From positions 1-64,000 of the forward strand of contig NZ_JAJALK010000022.1 in assembly GCF_020523825.1 (NCBI RefSeq): a DNA stretch of 64,000 nt, in the 5' to 3' direction. This DNA comes from Methylobacterium brachiatum (GTDB taxonomy: Bacteria; Pseudomonadota; Alphaproteobacteria; Rhizobiales; Beijerinckiaceae). A model generated the notes under the pieces. It did no database searches and was not told the origin of the DNA. It saw nothing but the letters and a program-made list of their open reading frames with translations. The first letter of the stretch is position 1; each line of letters opens with the position of its first letter. The translations under genes were made by a program, and so were the position numbers. Of the stretch, positions 8,523 through 15,859 are shown piece by piece.

Positions 8523-9839
8523 TCAGTAGATCCCGGCCAGGCGCGCATGCCCGGCGCCGCCCGCCCCCAGCTTGGCCGGGCCGCCGGCTTTCGCCTGGGC
8601 CGGCGCCCTGGCGGCGGTGGCGACCTTGGCGGGCACCGCGACCTGGGCGGGCGCCGCACCCTTGGCGGAGGCCGCCGCCTTGGCGGGGATCGCGGCCGGG
8701 CCCCTGGCCGGCGCCGCCGCGGAGGCGAGATGCGCCAGGGCGGATCTGGACGCGGGCGGCAGCGCCGCGGGCGCCGCCGCGGCGACCTTCACCGGAGCGC
8801 CGGGGCGGCCCGGGCCGGGGGCGGTCCGGAGGGCGGCGATCTTCGACGCCGCGCCGTGGCCGCCCGCCTGCGGCGAGGCCTGGCCGGAGGCCGGGTTGAG
8901 CCCGGCGACCTTCAGGCCCGCGCCCTTCGTCTCTGCGGCTTTGTTGTCGGCGACCTGGATCGGCGCCGGCCGGAAATCCCGGACCTTCTGGGCGGTCGGC
9001 TGGACGGCCGCCGGCACCCGCATGGCGGCCGAGGCCATCATGATCGGGGCGCGCACCGGGGCCGGCCGCTCCTGCCGCGGCGCCGGGGCCTCGTCCGACT
9101 GCGCGCGCTCGGGGGCGGGCTTGAACGCCAGCGGCTCGGGAGCCGAGCGGGCGTAGCGCTCCGGCTCCTCGGTGGGGCCGAGATCGGCCATCATCACGGT
9201 GGAGCGGCCGGCCGGCTGCCCGTCGGTGCGCAGGCTGGCGAGCAGCTTGCGGTCGTCGCTGCCGGCGACCGAGGCCCGGCCGGCATATTCGACCCGCACC
9301 CGCGCGGTGCCGCGGCGGTGGAAGCCCAGGGCCTCGGCCGCCTCCTCGGACACGTCCATGACGCGGCCGGCATGGTAGGGGCCGCGGTCGTTGACCCGCA
9401 CGATCATCGAGGAGCCGTTGTCGAGGTTGGTCACCCTCGCGTAGCTCGGCAGCGGCAGGGTCGGGTGGGCGGCGGCGATCGAGTGGCGGTCGAACACCTC
9501 GCCGTTGGCGGTCATGCGCCCGTGGAAGGCCGAGCCGTACCAGGAGGCCAGGCCCTCCCGGACGTAGCCGCGCGGATCCTCCTTGGGCACGTAGGTCTGG
9601 CCCGCCACCACGTAGGGCTTGCCGGTGTAGCGGCGCCCGCCGCCCTTCGGGATCACGTCGCCCTCGTTGTAGAGCCGCGGGCTCGCCTTGACCCCGTATT
9701 TCGGGTCGATGCCGTTGCCGGAGGCGAGCTTCTGCTGCTGGGGATTGGTGGCGCAGTTGGCCGTGGCCAGGGCCACGCCCGAGACGGCCAGGAGCCGCAG
9801 GGCGAGGCGCGCAGGCCGGGGAAGGGTCGTGCGCACCAT
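8523..9839 (-). CDS. rlpA: RlpA family septal ring lytic transglycosylase, Ala/Pro-rich tail
   Basis: A 438-residue exported protein. After a signal sequence and a Cys at residue 29 comes the double-psi beta-barrel of RlpA (ASWYGSAFHGRMTANGE ... VRVNDRGPYHAGRVMDVS, residues about 90-190). RlpA enzymes cleave glycan strands lacking stem peptides at the septum. The last 220 residues are low-complexity Ala/Pro/Lys repeats (AKAAASAKGAA, AKVATAARAPAQ), with no recognisable SPOR domain. The residue before the Cys is Asn (TANC), unusual for a lipobox, so lipidation is uncertain. A GTG at 9854 is an alternative start. Confidence 0.88.
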   Translation of the reverse strand: MVRTTLPRPARLALRLLAVSGVALATANCATNPQQQKLASGNGIDPKYGVKASPRLYNEGDVIPKGGGRRYTGKPYVVAGQTYVPKEDPRGYVREGLASWYGSAFHGRMTANGEVFDRHSIAAAHPTLPLPSYARVTNLDNGSSMIVRVNDRGPYHAGRVMDVSEEAAEALGFHRRGTARVRVEYAGRASVAGSDDRKLLASLRTDGQPAGRSTVMMADLGPTEEPERYARSAPEPLAFKPAPERAQSDEAPAPRQERPAPVRAPIMMASAAMRVPAAVQPTAQKVRDFRPAPIQVADNKAAETKGAGLKVAGLNPASGQASPQAGGHGAASKIAALRTAPGPGRPGAPVKVAAAAPAALPPASRSALAHLASAAAPARGPAAIPAKAAASAKGAAPAQVAVPAKVATAARAPAQAKAGGPAKLGAGGAGHARLAGIY

Positions 9840-10226
9840 ATCGGGGATCACCAAACTCTACGCGGGACCATGGCCGGGGGACGGACCGGCACCGGCCGCG
9901 CCTCTGGGCTCAGCCGGTCCACCGAGAATTGTATCGGTCGCGTAAAGGAAGGCTGAACGACGCCTGCGGTCGTGGTTCAGGAGATGCCGCCGAGCCGCTC
10001 CCAAGCCTCGCGTGGGACATCAGGAATTGCCGGCAGGTGGCTGCAGGAACGACGTTTCTCGTTCTCGGCGGTGAAGGCCCGGGCGCATTCGTCGCGCGGG
10101 CGGATGCCGAAGGGCCGGCACGCAAGCGGGGGACGGATCGCGGATGTCCGAGGCGGCTCGGCATCCGCCCCGTCGTCCCGACGAACGCTTCGAGCACCCT
10201 GCGCGGGCGCAGGGCCATGCCCGGGT
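9840..10226. other. intergenic stretch without a supported gene
   Basis: About 387 bases lie between the rlpA start and the 3' end of the leftward ribbon-helix-helix gene. Open frames here have no ribosome binding site or recognisable protein pattern. An AT-richer segment near 9925-9955 (GAATTGTATCGGT) is the likeliest place for the rlpA promoter, but I cannot assign boxes. I see no RNA gene. Confidence 0.5.
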
Positions 10227-10547
10227 TCAGCGCGGCGGGGTGTCGGTCAGCTGCGCGATGGAGCGGGCGCCGCGCTGCTTGAACAGCAGGTCGAGGCCCT
10301 CCAGCATCAGGGCGTGCATCTTGGTCCGCTCGGCATAGGCGAGGTCGCGGAGCTGGTCGTAGACCGGCGGCTCCAGGTAGACCGACATCTGCCGGGCGCG
10401 CTGCTTCAGCGTCGCGGCCGGCTTCGCCGCCGGGGGCGCCAGCGCCAGGGTCACGATCTCGGCGCCCTGCGGCCGGGCCGCGTGCCGGTCCGGCGGGTTC
10501 GCCGAGGCGACGATCGCCGCGAGGCTGAGCTTAGGCGGCTTGGACAT
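10227..10547 (-). CDS. ribbon-helix-helix protein, partner of the ParA ATPase
   Basis: A 106-residue protein with a flexible, Ala/Pro-rich N terminus (about residues 1-45). The C-terminal part, QMSVYLEPPVYDQLRDLAYA followed by ERTKMHALMLEGLDLLFKQRG, looks like a ribbon-helix-helix DNA-binding fold. That layout is typical of small centromere-binding partners of ParA ATPases (ParG-like). It overlaps the 3' end of parA by 17 bases, so the two are probably translationally coupled. The role, whether partition, polar positioning or transcription control, is inferred from context. Confidence 0.75.
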   Translation of the reverse strand: MSKPPKLSLAAIVASANPPDRHAARPQGAEIVTLALAPPAAKPAATLKQRARQMSVYLEPPVYDQLRDLAYAERTKMHALMLEGLDLLFKQRGARSIAQLTDTPPR

Positions 10548-11178
10548 GCTGGCCCGTCTTCAGAGACTGCGTGCGGCGCTCGATCCACGACCAGAGGCGG
10601 CGGACCTCCCCGGCGGCCTGGCCCTTGGGATTGAACTCGGTGACGCCCTGGCCGAGGCCGATCGCGTCCTGGTGGTCGGTGCGGGCGACGATGTTCACGT
10701 CGGGCAGGATGCCGAGCACGGCGAGCCCGTCGGCCGCGTCCCGGACCCGGTAGGAGCGGGGCGGGGTCTGGTTCAGCACGAAGGCGAACTTCTTCTCCAG
10801 CCGGTAGACCGCGGCCAGCGTCGGCTTGAACGCCCGCAGGTCGGCCGGGGTCGGCCGGCACGGGATGATGCACAGGTCGGCCGCGCGGATCGCCGAGAGC
10901 GTGCCGGTGGAATCGACCCCCGGCGTGTCGATGAACACGTAATCGTAGGCCGAATCACGCAGGCGCTCCATCACGGCGTCGATCTGCGTCGCGTCGATCT
11001 GGGCGACCTCGGGACCGTCGGCGGTGCGGTGGTCGAGCCAGTCCGAGATCGTGGCCTGGCGGTCCATCTCGAGGATGCAGACCGTGTGGCCCGCCTCCCG
11101 GGCGGCCACCGCCAGGGAGATGCACAGCGTGCTCTTGCCGCTGCCGCCCTTCTGCGTGACGAAGGTGATCGCTTTCAT
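10531..11178 (-). CDS. ParA family ATPase (orphan, chromosomal)
   Basis: A 215-residue deviant-Walker ATPase: KGGSGKST at residues 10-17, with the signature first Lys of the ParA/MinD class, and YVFIDTPGVDSTG as the Walker B region. At this length it is a small ParA (type Ib, VirC1-like) without an N-terminal HTH. There is no parB-like gene beside it, only the overlapping RHH gene. I chose the ATG at 11178 because it gives the canonical MKAITFVTQKGG start. The gene is divergent from the PAS gene; the 378-base gap between them contains a CtrA-like box. A role in positioning protein or DNA cargo is inferred. Confidence 0.88.
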   Translation of the reverse strand: MKAITFVTQKGGSGKSTLCISLAVAAREAGHTVCILEMDRQATISDWLDHRTADGPEVAQIDATQIDAVMERLRDSAYDYVFIDTPGVDSTGTLSAIRAADLCIIPCRPTPADLRAFKPTLAAVYRLEKKFAFVLNQTPPRSYRVRDAADGLAVLGILPDVNIVARTDHQDAIGLGQGVTEFNPKGQAAGEVRRLWSWIERRTQSLKTGQHVQAA

Positions 11179-11329
11179 CCTGGGCGTCCTCCAGAAGGCC
11201 CCGCGCATCCGCCGGGGTGCGGGCAACCACGATTGCCGCGCCCGCGCCGGGCAACCTCAGGTGCCTGATCACGGGCTGCCGCGATCCTGTGACCCAAGGA
11301 TGTCGTGCGGCACGTTGCGTCCGGTATGG

Positions 11330-11344
11330 TTAACGACCCGTTAA
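11330..11344. promoter_or_regulatory. CtrA-like binding box in a divergent intergenic region
   Basis: TTAACGACCCGTTAA is an exact TTAA-N7-TTAA match to the CtrA consensus used in alphaproteobacterial cell-cycle control. It lies 152 bases upstream of parA and 213 bases upstream of the PAS gene. The following 11390-11550 is clearly AT-richer than the surroundings and includes AGTTAACAT, a possible half site. The gap 11179-11556 holds no other supported element. Confidence 0.55.
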
Positions 11345-11556
11345 AGGACGTCGCCGCCGCCGGGCCGCCGGATCCCGCGCGTAACTGGTCCGCCCCGCAC
11401 AACCTAAACTTCAAGTTAACATTTGTGTCGACCGAGACCCGAACGGTCTTTTCAGTCGTTGGTGGATACCGTAGCCTCACGGTCGCCGGCGCCGGTACCT
11501 CGATGGATTTAATAACCTCAGGTTTCGTTGTGTTCGACAGTCCGGCGAGGAATGGT

Positions 11557-12117
11557 ATGTCCGAAGCCCCGATCTCCCAATCCGTCCTCGACGCCTCCGG
11601 CGTGGTCGGGACCTGGGTCCACGATCACTGGGCCGATCGTCTGGCGCTCTCGGCCTCCCTGGCGGGGCTGCTCGGCCTCGACCCGGAGGCGGCCGCGAGC
11701 GGTGTGTCGCTCGCGGTGTTCCTGGACCGCACCCATCCGGAGGATCGGATCCGGATCGAGAGCTACCTGCACGCGGTCTCGGAGACCGGCGGCACCCTGG
11801 AGGCGGAGTTCCGCACCCGCGACACCCGCAAGGGCGTGCGGACCCTGCTGATGCGCGGCCGGATCGACCGCGATCCCACGGGCCGGACCCTGCAGGGCCG
11901 CGGCATCGCCATCGACCGGACCGAGACGCAGACCGCCAACCTCCTGCAGAGCGAGCGGGTCGTGAACCGGATGGCCGAGCACGTCATCGCCCTGCGCGAC
12001 CTCGCCCAGGCCCTGCAGCGGCCGGTGCTGGTCGAGCGGATCGAGCACCTGATGATCGAGATCGGCTTCGAGCTCGCCCGCTTCCTGCCGGAGCCCGAGG
12101 ACGAGCCGCGCCACTGA
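11557..12117 (+). CDS. PAS domain protein
   Basis: A 186-residue soluble protein. Residues about 15-125 look like a PAS fold of the PAS_3 type (GVVGTWVHDHW, RTHPEDR, a beta-rich stretch ending in GRGIAIDRTE). The C-terminal 50 residues form a helix (QSERVVNRMAEHVIALRDL) that could dimerise. There is no kinase, GGDEF or HTH domain, so it is a stand-alone sensor or partner protein. The ATG at 11557 sits behind GAGGAA, whereas the longer reading from 11305 crosses the CtrA-like box and has no ribosome binding site. The ligand is unknown. Confidence 0.75.
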   Translation: MSEAPISQSVLDASGVVGTWVHDHWADRLALSASLAGLLGLDPEAAASGVSLAVFLDRTHPEDRIRIESYLHAVSETGGTLEAEFRTRDTRKGVRTLLMRGRIDRDPTGRTLQGRGIAIDRTETQTANLLQSERVVNRMAEHVIALRDLAQALQRPVLVERIEHLMIEIGFELARFLPEPEDEPRH

Positions 12118-12192
12118 GCCCGCCGGTGCGCGATTGATCGCGGCCGCGCCCGCAAGCTACGGTCCCGGAAAGACTTGACCGGGAGGACGCCC

Positions 12193-13830
12193 ATGGCGCG
12201 CGACACGATCTACGACCGCGATCTCGACCGTGTGCCGGCCAACCACCAGCCGCTCACCCCCCTGCTCTATCTCGAGCGGGCGGCCCAGGTGTTTCCCGAT
12301 CAGGTCGCCGTGATCCACGGGGGCCTGCGGCGCACCTACCGGGAGCTCTACGCCCGGTCCCGGCGCCTGGCCTCGGCGCTGGCGCGGCGCGGGCTCGGCC
12401 GCGGCGACACCGTGGCGGCCCTGCTCGCCAACACCCCCGAGATGATCGAGTGCCATTACGGCGTGCCGATGACTGGGGCGGTGCTCAACACCCTCAACAC
12501 CCGCCTCGACGCCGCTGCGATCCGCTTCTGCCTGCAGCACGGCGAAGCCAAGGTGCTGATCACCGACCGGGAATTCGCCAGGACCGCCGCGGCGGCGCTG
12601 GAGGGGCTGGAGCCGAAGCCCTTCGTGATCGACGTCGACGACCCGGATTATGACGGGCCGGGGGCGCGGCTCGGGGAGACCGCGTACGAGGCCTTCCTGG
12701 CGCAGGGCGACCCGGCGCACGATTGGGCGCTGCCCGGCGACGAGTGGGACGCGATCACCCTGAACTACACGTCGGGCACGACCGGCGACCCGAAGGGCGT
12801 GGTCTACCACCACCGGGGGGCGGCGCTGCTGGCGCTCGGCAACGTCATCACCGGCGCGCTCGGGCAGCACCCGGTCTATCTCTGGACCCTGCCGATGTTC
12901 CACTGCAACGGCTGGTGCTTTCCCTGGACCCTGTCGATCGTGGCCGGCACCCATGTCTGCCTGCGCCAGGTCCGGGCGGAGGCGATGTACCGGCTGATGG
13001 CCGAGCACGGGGTCACGCATCTCTGCGGCGCGCCGATCGTGATGCAGATGCTGATCAACGCCCCCGATGCCGAGCGCCGGGACCTGCCCCGGCGGGTGGC
13101 GTTCTTCACCGCGGCGGCGCCCCCGCCCGAGGCGGTGCTGGCTGGGATGTCGGAGGCCGGGTTCGACGTGACCCACCTGTACGGCCTGACCGAGAGCTAC
13201 GGCCCGGCGGTGGTCAATGCCTGGAACGCCGACTGGGACGCTCTGGCGGCGGACCAGCGGGCGGCCAAGAAGGCCCGCCAGGGCGTGCGCTACCCGGTTC
13301 TGGAGGCGCTGGACGTGCGCGACCCGGACACGATGGCGCCGGTGCCGGCCGACGGCACGACGATCGGCGAGGTGATGATGCGCGGCAACGTCGTGATGCG
13401 CGGCTACCTCAAGAACCCGAAGGCCACGCAGGCCGCGTTCCGGGGCGGCTGGTTCCGCACCGGCGACCTCGGGGTGAGGCACCCGGACGGCTACATCCAG
13501 CTCAAGGACCGCTCGAAGGACATCATCATCTCAGGGGGCGAGAACATCTCGTCGATCGAGGTGGAGGATGCCCTGTTCAAGCACCCGGCGGTGTCGGCCG
13601 CCGCGGTGGTGGCCAAGCCGGACGCGAAATGGGGCGAGACGCCCTGCGCCTTCGTGGAGCTGAAGCCGGGCGCCTCGCCCAGCGCCGACGAGCTGATCCA
13701 ATGGTGCCGCGGCCGGCTGGCCGCCTACAAGCTGCCCCGCCACGTGGTCTTCGGCGAGTTGCCGAAGACCTCCACGGGCAAGGTTCAGAAGTTCATCCTG
13801 CGCGAGCGGGCCCGCCAGGATGGGACCTGA
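12193..13830 (+). CDS. AMP-forming acyl-CoA synthetase
   Basis: A 545-residue ANL-superfamily ligase that activates a carboxylic acid to the acyl-AMP and then the acyl-CoA. The P-loop YTSGTTGDPKG is near residues 192-202, GLTES occurs mid-protein, the hinge region is GWFRTGDLG ... KDRSKDIIISGGENIS, and the catalytic lysine lies in PKTSTGKVQK near the C terminus. Overall it resembles medium/long-chain fatty acid:CoA ligases (AlkK group), but chain length cannot be read directly. A strong GGGAGGAC lies just before the ATG at 12193. It ends 11 bases from a convergent small membrane protein gene. Confidence 0.92.
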   Translation: MARDTIYDRDLDRVPANHQPLTPLLYLERAAQVFPDQVAVIHGGLRRTYRELYARSRRLASALARRGLGRGDTVAALLANTPEMIECHYGVPMTGAVLNTLNTRLDAAAIRFCLQHGEAKVLITDREFARTAAAALEGLEPKPFVIDVDDPDYDGPGARLGETAYEAFLAQGDPAHDWALPGDEWDAITLNYTSGTTGDPKGVVYHHRGAALLALGNVITGALGQHPVYLWTLPMFHCNGWCFPWTLSIVAGTHVCLRQVRAEAMYRLMAEHGVTHLCGAPIVMQMLINAPDAERRDLPRRVAFFTAAAPPPEAVLAGMSEAGFDVTHLYGLTESYGPAVVNAWNADWDALAADQRAAKKARQGVRYPVLEALDVRDPDTMAPVPADGTTIGEVMMRGNVVMRGYLKNPKATQAAFRGGWFRTGDLGVRHPDGYIQLKDRSKDIIISGGENISSIEVEDALFKHPAVSAAAVVAKPDAKWGETPCAFVELKPGASPSADELIQWCRGRLAAYKLPRHVVFGELPKTSTGKVQKFILRERARQDGT

Positions 13831-13841
13831 CGCGGAGCCGG

Positions 13842-14015
13842 TCAGGCCTGCAGGGGCTGCCGGCGCCCAGCGCGGACCGGCACGCGCACGGCCTTGGCGG
13901 CGCGCAGGTCGGAGGCGATCTGGGCGATGAAGGCCTGGATCGACACGAGGCTGAACAGGCTGATCGAAGCCACCAGGGCGGCGGAAACCAGGATCTTGGC
14001 GGTAGCGGGGTCCAC
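13842..14015 (-). CDS. small single-span membrane protein
   Basis: A 57-residue protein starting with GTG at 14015, eight bases after AAGGAC. Residues about 5-33 are hydrophobic (KILVSAALVASISLFSLVSI), followed by a basic tail (AKAVRVPVRAGRR), suggesting one inner-membrane helix with a cytoplasmic C terminus. I recognise no family. The good ribosome binding site and the clean membrane segment make it likelier than the longer reading starting at 14120. Confidence 0.5.
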   Translation of the reverse strand: MDPATAKILVSAALVASISLFSLVSIQAFIAQIASDLRAAKAVRVPVRAGRRQPLQA

Positions 14016-14263
14016 GGCGTGACGTCCTTGACGTAGGGCTCGCCGCGGGCTGCCCGGGCGAGGGGCGCCGTCGAGGGCGCCCGCGATGAACCGAAGGTGG
14101 GCGTGCGGCCGCGGTTTCACCAGCGTCGCCGTGATGGGCCTGGCATGCGTGTGGGTTCGGGCTCTCGCGGAGCCGTTCCTGCGTCAACCGGAGGTGCTGG
14201 CCCAATGCTCCGTTTCCCGCAATAAGCCGGCCCGGTGCGGGGCGCGCACCGGGGGAGAGACGT

Positions 14264-15502
14264 ATGGCCGGCAAGGGGCGCGCGAAGGGGTTCGCGGAAG
14301 GGGTTGCGGAGCGGATCGCGGGCGGCCTCCTCGTGGGGGCGCTCGCGGTTCAGGGCGCGATCCTGGCGGCGGCGCCGGTCCGGGCCCAGGCGCCAGCCCA
14401 GGACCCTGCCAACGAGCCGATCACCCGGGCGGGCTACGTCTATGTCGGCGGCCGCTACCAGAAGCTCGGCGACAAGACCGTGATGGTCGGCCAGATGTTC
14501 GTGCAGTCGCGCACGCCGGCCAAGATCACCCAGCCCTACCCGGTGGTGATGGTGCACGGCCTCGCCCAGACCGGGGTGAACTTCCTCGCCACCGCGGATG
14601 GCCGCCCGGGCTGGGTGCAGCGCTTCGTCGAGAAGGGCTACCAGGTCTACGTGGTCGATCAGGTCGGGCGCGGGCGCTCGGGCACCAACCCGGAGGTCTA
14701 CGGCCCCTACGACCGGCTCGGCACCCGCAGCCTCGAGAAGACCTACACGGCGCCGGAGGTCTACGACCTGTTCCCGCAGGCCAAGCTCCACACGCAATGG
14801 CCGGGCGGCCCCGGCGTGCAGGGCAATGCCGCATTCGACCAGTTCTTCGCCAGCCAGGTCCCGTTCCTGGCCAACGGCCAGCAGACGGAGGAGCTCGTCG
14901 ACCCGGCCCTGGTGGCGCTGCTCGAAAAGATCGGGCCGGCGATCCTGCTCACCCACGGCCAGGGCGCCCTGTTCGGCTGGGCGGCCTCGGATGCGCGGCC
15001 AGACCTGGTGAAGGCCCATGTCAGCGTCGAGCCGAACGGGCCGCCCTTCTTCGACGTGCAGTTCCGCGGCGGCAAGGAGTTCTGGGAGAAATCCGGCGAC
15101 GGCCGCGCCCGCGCCTACGGGCTGACCCGGATGCCGCTGACCTTCGAGCCGCCGGTCAAGGCGCCGGAGGATCTGGTCGTGGCGCAGCAGGCCAAGGGGA
15201 CGGACAAGGCGGCGGACAAGGGAGCGGACGGCCAGATCCGCTGCTGGCTGCAGGCCGAGCCGGCCCGGACCCTGCCGAACCTCGCCAAGGTGCCGGCCGT
15301 GGTGGTGACCGCCGAGGCCTCGTTCCACGCCACCTACGATGCCTGCACGGTCGCCTTCCTGACCCAGGCCGGCGCCAAGCCGGACGCGATCCGGCTGGCC
15401 GACCGGGGCCTGCGCGGCAACGGCCACATGGTGATGCTGGAGACCAACAGCGACGCCGTGGCGGATCTCGTGGCCGGCTGGATCGGGTCCCACGTGAAGT
15501 AG
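14264..15502 (+). CDS. exported alpha/beta hydrolase-fold protein lacking the serine nucleophile
   Basis: A 412-residue alpha/beta hydrolase-fold protein with a hydrophobic signal region at about residues 18-42 (LLVGALAVQGAILAAAPVRA). The oxyanion strand VVMVHGLAQTG is near residue 96, and a C-terminal GHMVM supplies the candidate catalytic His388. At the nucleophile elbow the usual G-H-S-Q-G type motif reads T-H-G-Q-G (residues 230-234), so Gly232 occupies the serine position. The downstream VEPNGPPFFD matches the esterase subfamily that normally has THSQGG. An insert rich in Lys, Ala and Asp (KGTDKAADKGADG) lies near residue 315. It is either a pseudoenzyme or uses other chemistry. The start follows GGGGGAGAG. 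Confidence 0.8.
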   Translation: MAGKGRAKGFAEGVAERIAGGLLVGALAVQGAILAAAPVRAQAPAQDPANEPITRAGYVYVGGRYQKLGDKTVMVGQMFVQSRTPAKITQPYPVVMVHGLAQTGVNFLATADGRPGWVQRFVEKGYQVYVVDQVGRGRSGTNPEVYGPYDRLGTRSLEKTYTAPEVYDLFPQAKLHTQWPGGPGVQGNAAFDQFFASQVPFLANGQQTEELVDPALVALLEKIGPAILLTHGQGALFGWAASDARPDLVKAHVSVEPNGPPFFDVQFRGGKEFWEKSGDGRARAYGLTRMPLTFEPPVKAPEDLVVAQQAKGTDKAADKGADGQIRCWLQAEPARTLPNLAKVPAVVVTAEASFHATYDACTVAFLTQAGAKPDAIRLADRGLRGNGHMVMLETNSDAVADLVAGWIGSHVK

Positions 15503-15766
15503 CCGCCTCGGAGCGGGCCGCGCTATCCGCGCCTCGTCGGAGGATGTGTGAAACCGCGGGCCGGAGCGGGGTGAGCGGTGCGCCGCCTCGCGACCGTCCA
15601 CAGGCGTCTGCAGGGGCCCGGGCCCGGGCCGCGCCGCCGGGCAGGCGGGACGCGCCATCGCCGCGTGTTGAAACCGCAACAGCCCTCGCCTTCCGCGTGT
15701 GACCCGCTTGCGGCCAAGCCTGGCCGCACGTACTGCGTGTAGCGGAAAGCTGAACGAAAACAGCAG

Positions 15767-15783
15767 TTTATCACAATTCTAAA
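15767..15783. promoter_or_regulatory. Irr-type ICE box upstream of the siderophore receptor
   Basis: TTTATCACAATTCTAAA matches the rhizobial iron control element TTTAGAA-N3-TTCTAAA at 12 of its 14 fixed positions. It lies 77 bases before the TonB receptor ATG, in the only AT-rich patch of the 357-base gap 15503-15859. Irr represses iron-uptake-related genes or activates them according to haem status in Rhizobiales. The rest of the gap holds nothing I can name. Confidence 0.55.
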
Positions 15784-15859
15784 GAGCGGGGCAGCCCCGC
15801 CGGGACCGATCCCGGCGAACGCGGCCGGCTGTCCACGGCGTCGTACAGGGCTCAGGCAG

